Of a stretch of DNA of 64,000 nt, positions 1 through 12,637 are shown one piece after another (position 1 is the stretch's first letter; each line of letters starts with the position of its first letter). A program made the translations under genes and the position numbers. The notes beneath the pieces are model-generated. The model saw nothing but the letters and a program-made list of their open reading frames with translations, did no database searches and was not told the origin of the DNA. This stretch comes from Grifola frondosa (Eukaryota > Basidiomycota > Agaricomycetes > Polyporales > Grifolaceae), in assembly GCA_001683735.1 (NCBI GenBank), contig LUGG01000002.1:2852001-2916000 (forward strand), in the 5' to 3' direction.

Positions 1-1
1 C

Positions 2-1533
2 CTCGTCAGCCTTGATCAGCCTCCTACGCTGCGCCTCATTGACTTTGGCATTGCGCGGTCTTTCCGCTCCGGAGTCCCTGCCCATTGCGATCCAGTCGAG
101 GCGAGGCATAACGTCCCCGGAACTTTAAATTGGGTCAGCCTCAACGTTCATTACGGTTACGGTATGATTTTCACATAATTGCCTTACATGAGGCTGACAC
201 CGAAACCATGATTTGATCAGAAGCATCACGGCGCGATGACATCGAGTCACTCGCATACACGCTGCTATACCTCATGCGAGGCGACTTGCCTTGGCAGCGC
301 TATGATCGCCGCTCAGGCACGCGCTTTGGTTGTATGAAGCAGGTCCGAGAGAAGAAAAAGCGGTGGCCCGGTGAACGACTGGGTGCGGGTATGGTCAAGG
401 AGTTCGGAGAGCTGCTTGACTACGCGAGGGCTCTATCATTCGAAGAAAAGCCAGATTATGAGCGGTTGAAGGACGGGTTTGAAAAACTAAGGGACAAGCT
501 AACAGATGACTTTACCTTGAGTGAGTGTTCCCTTGGCTACCCTTTGGCTGAAGGCTTGAACATTTTTAGTATTGTCATCTGCTCCGAAACCAGCCCCACC
601 TTCGCCCCCTGAATTTCCCTCCTCCTCTCCGCCGGTATCGCCGGGCGAAATCATCTATGTGAAGGTACTCTCCCGTCTCACTATCGAAGGCTACACGAGC
701 CAAGCCTCCGACCCTTCTCACTGGGTGGACAAGTCGCTCCTCGGACCGGAGTGGGACACCAGAAAACGTCCTGCGGTGGTGCTCGCTATAGAGTGGCCAC
801 AGATGGGTAAGTTCTGGAAGGTGAAGGTAGTACCACTAAGGAGACAGGCAAGAGATGATAACGGCGAGATCGTCCGGATTTCTCCCCAAAGTTCCTGTGA
901 TAGCGAACGGTGGCCATGGGACGACATTGTTGCATACGAGTGTCCCAACGCAGAAACATTTATATGCATTCCTGACCAAGTGAGTAACTGTTCGTGTTTT
1001 CTCGGTCATCATAAGAGACTTTGACTTCCGGACAGCCCATACTCACTCCGGCACGGTGGTCTCTCTCCGCCTCCGAGTGCGCAACGCTCTCGCAGCGCTT
1101 CGACCACCGTCTGTACGCCGGATCCGCTTCCTCTGATATGCAGCTCAAAGTTCGCTGCACGCGCAAAGCGAGATACGAAGTTTACGTCGAGCTCTCGCCG
1201 CTCAATGATCCGTATGATGCGGTTGCGGTGAGCGATACTGGTCCGTGGTACGAAAGTCGTGGGTGGCTCGATGAGGTGGCGCACGCGTTTCAGAAGCGGG
1301 CACATGAAGAGGGATTGGAGTGGCTGACTTCCGATGGAGCGAATGTGGTGACGGGGGATGAGCCCCAGTCGCCTCCTTCGAATAGTTATTCTGAGCCGTG
1401 GTCGGAGTGGTCGCCACTAGGTGCGAGGGAGTTCTCGATTACTCTCTCAGATATGGGTGATGTCGATCTGCAAGATCTGGATGGCAGGATTGAGAAAATT
1501 GGGAGTGTGGTGAAGGTGAATGACGACTTCTAG
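2..1533 (+). CDS. Casein-kinase-like protein kinase, 3' part (5' end outside window)
   Basis: This is the C-terminal half of a fungal protein kinase. Reading opens in frame at base 2 just before the DFG segment (LRLIDFGIARSF), followed by a P+1/APE-region equivalent (GTLNWVSLNVHYG) and the helix RRDDIESLAYTLLYL with RGDLPW, typical of casein-kinase-I-like folds. The catalytic HRD loop would lie upstream of the window. Exons are about 2-161, 221-520, 570-979 and 1036-1533, with GT-AG introns of 49-59 nt. After the kinase domain there is a proline-rich linker (PKPAPPSPPEFPSSSPP) and about 280 residues of unrecognised C-terminal domain ending KVNDDF. No frame breaks were seen. The kinase fold is clear from motifs; the substrate is unknown. 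Confidence 0.8.
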
Positions 1534-1728
1534 GAGCGCCTTCGTCTATTTTTTTAGTCACCAGATCCACGTTCTACGTTGCAAAGACTAGATAAGGACA
1601 TCTCATACCCATACGAATATCATTCCTGGACGTCTAAGTAGCTGTACTACTAAACGCACCACAGGTACTGTATATCTCACCTGCAATCTTACTTTCTCGC
1701 TAAATCCTTCTTCCATTTCTCCGTAATC

Positions 1729-2643
1729 TCAGCCTAAATATAAAGCGTCGTACTCAGCAGACGTCCCATAGGCAGGCGCAGAGGCACAACCCACCTCAGC
1801 CCACGTCTTCTGGAAGCTCGGGCGCGCCTTCAAGTCCTTGAGGTACCTCTGCAGCCTCGCAAACTTTGCAGATCGCAAGATGTCCGCGGTCTTCCTGCCC
1901 TCTCCCTCCACGTACGTGCCGATCTCGTTTTCGAGCGCCAGCGTGAGCGCCGCAAGGAACGGCGCGAAGGCGGCGTCCGCGACCGACCACGCGCCGACTG
2001 CGTAGCCGCTCGTGGGGGGAAGGAGCGCCTGCAGCGCCTCCGCGCTCGCAAGGAGGTCGTCGACTGCGCCGCTCCGGAAGATAAACGCGAGGAAGGCAGG
2101 GATGAACTTCGTCTCTACGGCGTTGATAAAGAAGCGCGCCTTTGCGCGGAGGACGCGGTCCGTCGGGAGGAGGTGGGCCTCCGGGAAGAGATCCGCGATA
2201 AACTCCAGGATCACGAGCGACTCCGCGATCTTGACGGATTCCGGCGAGGGATCCTCTGGGGGCACCTTGGGGCCTCCGTATGTCAGAGCTGGAATCTGGA
2301 TGCGACGATCGTGGACGTGTGTGAATATGCACGGAGAAAACGAAGAAGCGCGTACTGACCTTTCTTGCGGGGTTCACCTTAGCCACATACCAGTCCGGTT
2401 GGTTATGTGAATCGATCTGGAAGACGGTATATTCTGCTTGGGCCTCTTCCAGTGTTATCTGGACCTGTATCGACCAGCTGCTCAGCGGAGGTACAATATT
2501 ATGTGGAATCTGGAAGCCACCCTATGATGGTACGTAGAGTACTAATGAAACATGACATGAATATCAGTAACGCGCTTCGATTGTTCTTGTATCAGAGGGC
2601 ATACCTTCGACCCGTAGACTGTTATATTTTGAACTTGAGGCAT
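1729..2643 (-). CDS. Glutathione S-transferase (omega-like)
   Basis: The main exon (about 2291-1729) encodes an all-helical GST C-terminal domain (ESLVILEFIADLFPEAHLLP, then GAWSVADAAFAPFLAAL). The upstream exon (about 2470-2359) gives the end of the thioredoxin-like N domain (EEAQAEYTVFQID, VNPARK), joined across an intron of about 64 nt to IPALTYGGPKVP. A first exon starting at the ATG at 2643-2641 encodes ITVYGSKVCP, the usual GST first strand and catalytic-Cys motif. The joint between the first and second exons is not clean in the sequence, so the residues just after KVCP are uncertain. GSTs of this class conjugate or reduce glutathione adducts in the cytosol. The gene is convergent with the kinase gene upstream. 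Confidence 0.75.
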
Positions 2644-3038
2644 ATGAATTGTTCAACGACGAATGCACAAGATGTGGCAGTATGTTGTCAGTCCATCGAA
2701 TCCCCTATATATATTGGGACCATTTGAATGCCTCATATAATCCTAAGTCCGATACCGGGAAAGACGCATTGCATGATGCTGACGAATCTATGACTCAGGA
2801 TCAGCGCAAGAGGACGTTGGACACCGTTGATATTGCGGCACTAAGGGAAGCTGCGATCACAGAGAGCATGGCAACGTGAGAAAAAGGATTGCCGGATCAT
2901 CGGAATTGTTGACCTCGCGAATGATGAACGACCCGGAAAGATGGCACAGAAAGCATGATAAGCGACGCTCTATAGTCATACAAGGCACATAGTCCGATCT
3001 AGTGAGAATAAAGACAAAGCTCAGCTGAGGATATGAGA
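2644..3038. other. Intergenic, no gene seen
   Basis: This 395-nt gap lies between the GST start and the stop of the membrane-protein gene on the same strand. It probably holds the GST promoter and the 3' end of the membrane-protein gene. Short open frames here have no recognisable protein features. Confidence 0.5.
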
Positions 3039-4102
3039 TCACTGAGCGGGCACAAGACCGTTCGTCAAAAAGGCGGTAACCTCCTCTGCCTTTTTCTTAA
3101 GCCTACTTTCGCCTGGGGCCTGCCCATCCATAGCATCCTCGAGGCCCTTTCCTAACCGCGCCGCCATCCTGCGCACACCCTCGTCGGACCGTGCCCATTC
3201 ACCCTCTTGTCGCTGTCGCTCCCACCATTCTGTGGCGGCAGCTCTTAGAGTGGGATCGCGAAGCACTGCGCCGCGGCTGAAGCGCAGGCTGTTGAGCCGG
3301 CTGAGCGCGCGCTCCATTTCCGTCCGTGTGGCTGTGAGAGTGGGCGCGAGGGTAGCAGAGGATGGCGGTGAATTGGGCATTCTGTGCGCGATGATGGGGA
3401 GCAAGAGGAATACCAACTGGCGTAGGAGCCAGAGATTATCGTGCCACTGTGCGCGAGGGGTCTTGCAAACGATGCCAAAAGAGGAAGACAAGATTCACGT
3501 ACCATCAATACGTCCTGGCCTTCTTGCGGTATGCGTATAGGAACGGTTGTGATCCAATATCCCTCCATGACTGCGGTGCAAACAAGCGCGCCGATGGCGT
3601 AGGTCCGCCAGCGTTCTCGTCCGCTCCCTTTAATGGTGATCAGGCCAAGGACCGCTGCCTCGCGGACATACCCAAGCAATGCACGAGGAAGGGCGAAGAG
3701 CGCGTACTCATCGAATGTTACGCAGTGCTCACAGTCTTGCAATGCTGTCTGGCCGAACCTGACGTAGAGCATCCGCATGTCGAAGGATGACAGTCTGGAC
3801 AAGAGAGTTTCTAGCGATTTTGGGAGGCCCGCATCACCATCGAGTCCAGCGCGTTCGAGCAGGGTGGCGCGAATCGAGTCCAAGGGCGTAGTCAACGGTA
3901 TATGAAGGCGCTGGAAGATGTTGGGAGGCCAACGGAAGGTAAGAACATAGAGCATGTATAGCGAGTGAGCGACGACAAAGATGCTGAGCATGTTTCGCGA
4001 GGACCACACATGCTGTTGTTGACGGATGTACAAGGCAGTAGGGACAATGATCGCAATGGCGAGGATGAGAAAGGCATCAAAAGATGCATTGGTGAATACC
4101 AT
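3039..4102 (-). CDS. Conserved fungal multipass membrane protein, function unknown
   Basis: Two exons, 4102-3503 and 3446-3039, are joined through a 56-nt GTACGT...CACAG intron. The product is about 335 residues. It has a hydrophobic N-terminal segment (FDAFLILAIAIIVPTALYI), a second one (MLSIFVVAHSLYMLYVLTF), further hydrophobic stretches near residues 130-195 (YALFALPRALLGYVREAAVL, YAIGALVCTAVMEGYWI), and one after the intron (LRQLVFLLLPIIAH). The C-terminal tail is charged and Arg/Glu-rich, with a possible short coiled coil. A Cys/His pair sits in QDCEHCVTFDEYA. I recognise this as a type of protein conserved in fungi but cannot assign a function. It is divergent from the F-box gene at 4614. 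Confidence 0.75.
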
Positions 4103-4613
4103 GTATATCTAGTATAAACGTTTGTGCGAGAAAATCAAGCAAAATGAGGATGCAGGTGGTATGTTGCAGATGTGGCGGGTGGCGTCGCTTGGGCGCCTCT
4201 GGATTTGGCCACCTCAGTGCGGCGCTTAACAATATTGCATTCGACCCTTCAGCATGGCATAGTCGACAGCTATAGCTGATTATTGTAACAAGCTTATTAC
4301 AACAACGAATCGTCGATAGCAACCGCGAAACGATTCCCGGTCACCGCACGCTCTCAAATCTCAAGCAGTTCCTTTCCTGTACACGTAAATTGGGCGCTTA
4401 CACGATGTCTTCGCTTGAAAAGGACATGTTTGTTGAACGTCGAGGACGGCCGCTTCTCTCTTCATCGCCATATTCAAAGATGTCCTTATGCAGATACAAG
4501 ACGGTGTACGCCCACAGTCGCAAACTGGTCCAAACATACTGGGGATACTATGTTCGGCGTACCATCCAGCTCTTGTCCACGGTTTTCGCTTGCATCCTCC
4601 ATCGCACTGAAAG
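4103..4613. other. Bidirectional promoter region
   Basis: About 510 nt between two divergently transcribed genes. It probably contains both promoters and 5' UTRs. I saw no RNA gene or repeat. Confidence 0.4.
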
Positions 4614-6612
4614 ATGCCTCTCGAGTTCGGCCAGCTAGACTGGATATTTTACCGCTTTGTGCTTGGTGTAGATCCAACATCACTTGATAGGCTCACCAAC
4701 GATATTATCGTGGATCAAATATTTAGATATCTTGATGTTGAAGACATCATACGCATGCGACAAGTAAGTCACCTTTTTGCTTCCATATCACACGCTGAAA
4801 CTCGTTGGAATAGGTTAGCAGCTTGTATTACAATTTGACGCATCATCCGATCGTCTGGAAACGACTCCTCAGGCGCACCAATGTTCCTCTCCCTCCTATA
4901 CCTCCGACATCCCGCCATTCGTATCCGAGGCTTTCTGGTTTGGAGGCCGAACGACTCCTCATACGTGCTATGTCTCTCGAGAAGAATTGGAGAAGAATAA
5001 GGCCGAAGCCTCTATCCACTTGGTCGTTCAATGCCCATCATAATGTTCTCGCTATGACCTTGCTTCCCGGCGGACATCATCTCGTAGCCTCTGTCGCAGA
5101 TAAGAAACGCTACCATTACTCGCTCATGGTGTTCATCATGGATGATCATGGTTCCGCTAAGCCCGTTGCGAAGACATGTACCATAACAAAAGCTTATAGT
5201 TTGCAAGCTAAATACGTGACCATCAGAGGTCAGCGCGGAATCGCAATCTCTTACATTCGTCGGGAATTCATAAATAGACGTGATGTGGACAGGAAGTAAG
5301 CCATTCTTTTTTCCAGGGACGCAGCCGCTGATATTTCCTTGTGCGGCATCGACAGTATCAATATCGCTGAGTACAGTGATTTTCACGAGATTGACCCTCA
5401 AGTACCGTTGAAGTATGAATGTACTGCGCTTCATTTTTCATTAGATGCTGTGCAAGCTCTGGAGGATAGTCCCTTCCCTCCTGGATCTCGGGAGTTCATA
5501 GAAGAGGCCCAGAAATACCCTCCTCCGTTCCGGAATCTCGTCAAAATCTCCTCACGCAGACAACTCGAATGTCCTGTGATTGAAGAGGCATTTGGAAGCC
5601 CGTACCTTGCTGTAGTGCGACGCCCAGACAGTATTATGCTCAAAAATTTAGCTGGGGGTGCGGTATCGACTCTAAAGTGCCTTCCCGATGCATTTTATCC
5701 TGATTCGGTACGCTTTCTCTTCGTATCAGCCAATGAAGTATTTTCAACGTTTTCTCTCAGTCTCATGTCATTAAATCCATGCGTATTCTACCTGGGATGA
5801 ACCAGGTTCTTGTTGTTCGCCACATAGACATCGCACGCCGGCTATATCACCGCACGCTCTACACTTTTGAGCACTACGATATTGTACCCTCGGGAAAAAT
5901 ACTCCGCGAAACCTCTCTGGTACCTGTATCCTCAATGGAATGCCTTGAGGACAGCCTCTGGACCCATACCTATATCTCCGACCCATGTTTTCTACCGCGT
6001 GAAGACGACTCTGTGCTGCCAACTCTTCGAAAGAACTACGCCGAGCCTCCGCAACCGCCCCCCATCAACGTGCTCGCAATCAGGACGCATGATGATGGCC
6101 TCGTCCGCACGACATTCTTCCCCGAGCGAGTCGTGCGCGCGCTCCCACCGACTCCTTCCGGGAGTGCCTCTCACACAGGCGTCCTGCCACAGTCGCGCGT
6201 CACGTACCAATACCCGCTTGAAAACCACACGCGCGTTATGCACTGCAACGCGCCCCTCAACACCGAGTTCCGTATCCTCCCGGGATCGGTGCGCCCGCTC
6301 TTGTACACCATCCCTTGGGACGATACGACTGCCGCTCCGCGCGTGCTCAGCATGCACCCATACCGCGACTGGGAGGCGCTCCCGGATGAGATACCCATCC
6401 CGCGTGAAGTGCTCCCGAAGCACAAGGGCCAGTTCGATGGCGTGCTGAGCGCGCCGAACTGGCCCGTGGAAGCGTTCGCATGGGACGAACACATTGGACG
6501 GTTATGCGTTTCGGTCGAGGGAGTCTCGACGATCCAGGTGTATGATTTTGCGCGGGCTCCGCGACTAGGTGCGCTCGTCCGTGATTGCAGGTTGTGTGAT
6601 GAATATTGCTGA
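4614..6612 (+). CDS. F-box protein
   Basis: The first exon (4614-4763) encodes a typical F-box core (LTNDIIVDQIFRYLDVEDIIRMRQ) near the N-terminus. It is followed by VSSLYYNLTHHPIVWKRLL, the usual end of the box, after a GTAAGT...AATAG intron. Further introns lie near 5299-5316 and 5708-5760. The remaining 500 residues have no LRR pattern that I can see; they contain strands such as LLPGGHHLVASVADKK and end with VSVEGVSTIQVYDFARAPR, which may be a degenerate beta-propeller. The last residues before the TGA at 6612 may belong to an alternative exon. F-box proteins recruit substrates to SCF ubiquitin ligases; the partner is unknown. Confidence 0.8.
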
Positions 6613-7075
6613 GGGTATTCTTGCAGATGCTAAGGGACAACGGATGCCCGTGCCTCTTTGCTTGTTTCCGGATCCTGACCGAAGGGTTTATCGAGATGTA
6701 TCCACAAACGGACGACACGACATGGATACTTCGTGAACATTCACGCTCTCTTCATGTACCCTGACCCGTTTGCTCTCTGTTTGTATTATCATTGGAAAGT
6801 TGCTCGGATCTGCTCCACATATATTATCAGAATCAAGGCAGCCAGTGCTCGCGCCTATCAAATTTAACCGCAAAGTTTACTGCTCTTGTTTACGCTCTCT
6901 CTTCCTCATCTAGTATGATTTGCTCTCCGTCGACTCAGGCACAGACACTGCATACAATGATGTGAGCTCATTCTTAGTATGAAGGCGATGCACTTGGTAT
7001 ATGAAATAGAATGCACCGCGAAATTACATGGGACAGCCAATTCGATCCGAGAGTATAGCGAGTGCCAGTTGGGCC
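6613..7075. other. Intergenic between convergent genes
   Basis: 463 nt between the ends of two convergent genes, presumably 3' UTRs. Nothing else was recognised. Confidence 0.4.
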
Positions 7076-8846
7076 CTAGTGCTCACACATGTTGAATTCC
7101 ACTTCGAATATTTCGCGGTTGTGCTCGATCACAAAGTGAGAGCGTTCCTCCATCAGCGCCAGCCTATCCTGCTTAGCTTCCTCCAGACTGACAGTACCCG
7201 CAAGCGCGTACTGCATGATCATGTCCCAGATCTCCTGCGGCAGAGCACGGAGGGCGGGAACCTTTCCAGCTCGTCGAGGTACCACGATCGTTGCTGCGGG
7301 GAACGTGGCTCGTCGAGATGATGGTCCACGTCGGGTCGATAAGGAAAAAGCAGAGTATCTTCCGCGACCCAGGCTTGCTGGGGTCCATCAACTCGAAGGG
7401 AGCGACGCGGTGTTGGTAGATATTGGGAAAGGCGAGACACTTGTCCTCCGTCGCCATGATAGAGCCGAGCTCTTGATTCATGCTTCGCCACTGCCGCAGA
7501 CCGAACGCCACCGTCCAACCCCTGTCATCGCTCTGTTCATAGTTCCAGGATACACCAGCTTCGTCCGTGCCATCGCCCACTGCGGCACGGAAGGCCAACT
7601 TTGACTCTGAGATATTGTCAGAGGCATAGTAGTAAATCCCGGTCGCCACGATCTCCTCGTTGACCATCCCCTCAACGTGCCAAGATCCACCGGGATACTT
7701 CGGTCTCTCGGGGGTAAGCACGATATTCGCAAGCTTGATAATGACCTGCAATTTTCGCCCATTCAGACTGAGGGGTGTTCTCCCTTCCTGAGTGGGTGGC
7801 GAGAATGGAGCAGGGTCGTGAATGACTGGCCAGTGAAATTTCCTCCAACGAGCATCCATCTCATCATCGGACAAATCGCTCTCCGATTCCTCATCTTCAT
7901 ACCAACCTCCAGGATTGGCCGCTACGGCCAATGGAGGTGGGGGATCACTTGAATCGGAGAGGACGCGCTCAAAAAGAGGAAGAAAGCGTTGGAGGATAGA
8001 CGTGATGTTGGAGTAGAGTCGTCTGTGCACGATAGGATGAAGATTGTTGATGTATCCCAGAAGATGCACCTCCCCGGTTGGGAGACTTCGAAGTCGGTAG
8101 GTAACCATTGGTAGTTTGTAGATATAAATTGCGACACAATCGCCCCTTCAGCGTCTTCACGCATCTCTAGGTACTGCTCCTCAGTAAGAACAAACAAAGG
8201 ATCAGGACAACCACTGGTTCGCTCAGGTATGAGTACGGGAGATCTGCCGATGCGGAAGCAGTGCAAGGAAGGGTGCACGAGATCCAACACTTGATCATTC
8301 GCACCGGGATGCCAATCTTGCTCTTCCGGCGGCACAGATTCAAGAATCGATACGCCAGACAAGAACACAGTTTTGAGATCGGCAGGAATCAGAGTCTTGG
8401 ATTGGTAAACCTTGTCAATAGCTGTACGCTACATGATAAGGAAACACGAAGGTATCAGAATACCATCGGAATATCGCACAGGCTAAGTAACTCACCTGAA
8501 TACCAGTTTCATGGTCGATGGCCTGGGCAAGGTCCTTCAGCTCGTCAAAGATGTAATCGAGCTGAGCACCAGTGATCTTCTCGCGTGGCCACTTCTTCTC
8601 GCCGTTACCATCGTCAAACCTCTTCTCGCCACCCCAGAACTGCTCCACTACCTTCTCATCCTGCTCAATTATCTCACTCCTCCACTTCGCAACTATGTCT
8701 GCGTCATGAACTTTCTCCCACCATCGTGGCTTCTCGCGAATCTGTCCTGAAAAATTCCGCATCCGGAGTTCGACGAGAGTGATAGGAACATTGTTGATAA
8801 AGTTAAATGGCGAGGGGAATTCAGGCAGTTCAGGAGGGTTGGACAT
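7076..8846 (-). CDS. DUF4246 family protein with three apparent frameshifts
   Basis: The protein starts at 8846 (MSNPPELPEFPSPFNF) and has an intron after HETGIQ. Family landmarks follow: LGYINNLHPIVHRRLY, the acidic linker, and YPGGSWHVEGMVNEEIVATG with a His that fits an iron-dependent oxygenase-like core. It ends with the expected C-terminal EAKQDRLALMEERSHFV and CEH stop. The frame has to change three times: at the G run 8072-8075 (as + strand CCCC), at 7298-7301, and near 7256. Each is explained by one missing base in a G/C run. The protein on both sides keeps family features, so consensus error is more likely than decay, though a pseudogene is possible. It shares a promoter region with EZH2-like gene A. 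Confidence 0.75.
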
Positions 8847-9283
8847 CTTGAGACCGAGGAACAAGTGATGTGAAGGGGTAGGCAAAATCCCAAGGCTTTA
8901 TATCGCGTATACACGTCGACTCACTGTGGCAAATGAAGCGCCGGAAAGCCAAATTAACGAGTCATGAATCGCCACTGTTATCTAGGAAATTGCAGGCAGC
9001 ATGATGTGCGCTCCCGCTTGAACGCCAACATATCTGTCGTGATGGCCAAGTGATGGCACGAGTCATGCGTACCTGAGCGACTTTTCACATCGGGGCCCGT
9101 GTCGCGTCATGTCACGATTCACGTGAGATTGGCCAGTCACGCATCCGACAACTTTGCAATTGCCTCGGAATTCCTCTCAATAGATCTCTGTTTATTGGTC
9201 TGAGACCAACGCCCCAAACGAACTTTGCTGCAAAGGTATGTCGATTATACCTCAGAGGACGTCTCTACATTATCCTGTGTAAG
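8847..9283. other. Bidirectional promoter region
   Basis: 437 nt between the DUF4246 start and the EZH2-like A start, which are divergent. No other feature was recognised. Confidence 0.4.
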
Positions 9284-12019
9284 ATGTTGCAGCCACTTCA
9301 CCCACCCACCGATTCCCATCTGTCGAGTCGAGAGGCAACCACCGAACACATCCGAACGGTTTTCCGACAAGTATGGGAAGAGTTTTATTCCTGGGAGCAC
9401 ATAGCCTTCAAGGAATATCTCTCTTCTTTGGCTGCACCATTAGTCGAACAACCAAAAAGTTGCAACCTGTCCGCTTGGTTTTCCATGGCGAAGATCACCA
9501 GAGAAACAGTGCCATCACTGCAGGAAGGCGAGGAGTCACCTAAGCCTTATCCACTTCAGGAACTTCAATTCACTGTAAACGACTTTGATGCAAATGATAC
9601 ATCCTCTTCACTTTTCGTGGAGGAGTCCGTAGCCATGTCGAACTTCCGGCCGCCGCCCAACCGATACGAATCATGCACCCCAATAAGTTGCAACATACTT
9701 CACGGGGACGATCCAAATGACATGCCTTTTGTTCCATTTGCTGATGACCCTACGTTCGACGCCAAGGAACATGTACTTGAGTACAAGTCTCTGTCGTGGC
9801 AAAGGGGACTTCGTGATCCAAATTGTTAGTGAGACTTCAAGCAGACGAGATTACCAAGCTAACCGACAGTGCACAGTGTTGACCATTGTCATTGAAGCCG
9901 CCCGCCGACTTCATTACGGCCACGGAATTCCTTTGCAAGACATCGACAACGCAGGTATCCTGCCTTTCACGTTACTCACTACTTTGGCCCCTGGAGCAAT
10001 CTGGACTGCTTCACAAAGGTATCATGATTACAATTGGCCGTTATACGCACATATCTTATGCCAAACCAAAGTGATCCATTGAATTGGCCGGGCTCGTCAC
10101 AGACGTTGCATCCTCCGCTTCCTGACCTGCCCTCAACCGATCGTAGAGACACGCAAACCCGAATACGAGATCTGTTGACATTATTTTGCCCAAATCCGAA
10201 TTGCCTCCAGACACTTTGTCTCACCCATAGTCTGTGTCAGGTTTATGCTATAACATTGTGGGCTCATCGCATCCTCCCACAGACTCCGATGTCGTGGCCC
10301 TGAACTTGCGAAACGATCACTTCCGAAGCAACGTCCCTTTCGCGTGCGAACCCACAGCGATTGCATGCAGTGACAAGTGTTATATAAATTATCCAGATGT
10401 TTCTGTTGTAAGCTACTGTTGAATTCTTTTATGCATTGCGGTGACAGGAATTATAGCACCATCTTTCCTGGAGTCAAACAGATTTTCGGGACTTGCGCCT
10501 GATCACACATATTTCTTCCCCTACGCCATCATGTATTATCGCCCGTATATGTCGCAAACCTTGTTGTGAGGTATGGAACCCTTCGATCGCTCTCGTTGTA
10601 GCCATTCTAAATTCTGTTGCAGGTCTTTGCAATGTGTCAGCATCTCGCGGAAAGGGAGTTCAGACAGCAACCGACACTGGTATTATCCGACACAGAGCCC
10701 ACTTTCAGTAAGTCGCGACCATTTTCGTCATCAGAAATATCCTCACCGACGCCATCGCGATGCGCAGCTGATAATAATCCGTTGAATTTCACATCGTATG
10801 CGCATCACTTTACATGATCATGTTCGATATTGACTAAAAATTCTTGTAATAGCAACAAGCCATGCATGCACTCAGGTCCATGTAATGAAGCGTCTCAGTG
10901 CGCATGCTTTTTGAACAGAGCTCACTGCGAGAGAAATTGTCGTTGTACCAAGAACTGTGCGTACGCACTACTCTTCTCCGTCCATGCAATCTGAAGCGTG
11001 GTTGTGCGCTGCAGGTGCGCGACGATGGCGTGGATGCCAGTGCGAAAAACAGAAGACAACAAAATACAAAGCTTGTGTAACCGACCAGTGTCCGTGCCGA
11101 CAAGCAAAGCGAGAGTGTGATCCGAGCTGTGCCTCTCATGCGATATCAGGTCAGCCAACTTTCGATGGTATCTAAGATGCGAATTGATGATCATATTTTC
11201 TTATTTCTGAAATAGGAGTAAGTGTCCATGTCCCAACCAAAATTATTGACTCATGTGTCGGTTGACAGATACCGGAAGAGAAGTTTGCAGAAATTCGCAA
11301 ATCCAGAGAGAACGGCGGAAGGTAAGCCCTATGTTCATGCCAGAACATGCGTGTCCTGATCCTTGCTATCTCTTCGACCTCATTACAGGGTGTTGAAGTT
11401 AGGCATAGCAATCTAGGCTTTGGCCTTTTCCTCACGGAAGGAGCCAGGGAAGGGGATCTCATTGCAGGCAAGTCGTACATCGCATCTCGTCAAACGAATT
11501 TTAATTTGTACTTGGGTCCCCAGAATACGAAGGCGAGTTGATCTACGAGGAAACCTTTGAGACACGAGGGTAAGGTCCTTTTTATGGACACTAGATTATA
11601 CCGCTCATGATCAACAGACAAGTCGCAAGCCACCGTGGTCGCAGCTATGTCTTCGGGATCAACCCCACATTCAACAATGACAGCACCTACGCCGGAAGCC
11701 CGGCACGATTTATCAATCATGCGCCATTCAGGAGGGCTAATTGCGAAGTCAACAGTAAGTCTCGTAGTCTCGTCAATCGAAATTGGCTCATAATTGGGTG
11801 CAGTCTATCTTGTCAATGGTGACCACCGCATCGGGGTTTATGCCAGTAAGCTAATGCTTCCTATAGTAACAATGGATTCGATTATGTTTACGGCTGGTGT
11901 CGATGTCCTTCATAGAGAAGGCTTTCATTTCTGCGGGAAGCGAGCTACTCTTCGATTACGGTCCCGAGTTCTTCAACGACGAAGAGAGCATCAAGCAAAC
12001 ACCGTACGTCCAAACATAA
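9284..12019 (+). CDS. EZH2-like histone H3 lysine methyltransferase A (CXC-SET)
   Basis: A multi-exon gene. The N-terminal part has TVFRQVWEEFYSWEHIAF and a zinc-binding CPNPNCLQTLCLTHS segment. The pre-SET CXC region follows (CNEASQCACFLNRAHC, then WRGCQCEKQK and CPCRQAKRECDP). The SET domain includes NLGFGLFLTEGAREGDLIA, EYEGELIYEE, GSPARFINHAP, LVNGDHRIGVYA and ELLFDYGPEFF. The NH of the cofactor site and the catalytic FDY tyrosine are kept. The arrangement matches Enhancer of zeste, the PRC2 catalytic subunit that methylates H3K27. Introns are mostly 50-60 nt; one at about 11467-11523 uses a GC donor. The stop could be at 12019 or, with a last small exon, at 12067. A divergent paralog lies at 20581. 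Confidence 0.85.
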
Positions 12020-12064
12020 ATCCGGATTTGAAAAATCTCGACATTTAACAACGAATATCAATAG

Positions 12065-12637
12065 CTAAACGTTCTTGAGAGGAATATGCTGCATTGGCAC
12101 GTGTATCAAGTCCTTGTCCTCTATCGTCCAGCTATTCCCCATTCCAACTGTGTCGGTCACCCTTCTCTTTCCCACTTCAGGATAATACGACATGTCCATC
12201 GGCTCTCTGCTCCCTCCCATGAGGTAAATTAGTTCTGCATCGCGCGTTCTCAATGCATGCGCGTTCTTCACGCCCGCGCGGAACCCGAGAAAGTCTCCCT
12301 TGCATATCGCCTCCTCTCTCGGCTTCACGGGTTCATCGGCTGCCCCTTCGCGATCGCCCTCCCATATGAGGAGCCTAGCATCCTCGCCCGCCTCGAGGAT
12401 GTAGAACCACTCGTCCTCGTGGCTGTGCCAGTGCAGTGTTGTGCTCGTAGAGTGCGGCTGCAGCCGGCAGAAATGCACGCCGAGCTTTGTAAGGCCGGTG
12501 CTATCGCCGAGGGAGAACTGGAAGCGGTGTGCGGAGGTGTTGATAGGGTGTATACGGTGAGTGAGCGCTGTTGGCTGGAGGGTGGACGTGTGGACGAAAT
12601 ATTCGGGCTGGCTGTCAGAATTGGTAGACAGAGACAT
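12065..12637 (-). CDS. Cupin-domain protein
   Basis: A single-exon protein of 190 residues starting at 12637; an in-frame ATG at 12673 would add 12 residues. The first cupin motif is LHWHSHEDEWFYILE, with the HxH and Glu metal ligands. The second is CKGDFLGFRAGVKNAHAL, which supplies the Gly-rich turn and the last His. The fold is a small beta-barrel that usually binds a divalent metal. The substrate cannot be told from sequence. It is convergent with EZH2-like A, with stops 45 nt apart or overlapping if the alternative EZH2 exon is used. Confidence 0.8.
   Translation of the reverse strand: MSLSTNSDSQPEYFVHTSTLQPTALTHRIHPINTSAHRFQFSLGDSTGLTKLGVHFCRLQPHSTSTTLHWHSHEDEWFYILEAGEDARLLIWEGDREGAADEPVKPREEAICKGDFLGFRAGVKNAHALRTRDAELIYLMGGSREPMDMSYYPEVGKRRVTDTVGMGNSWTIEDKDLIHVPMQHIPLKNV

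Noticed and set aside
2649..2879. Small plus-strand open frame near the GST start
   Set aside because: It overlaps the GST first exon in antisense and has no recognisable domain.
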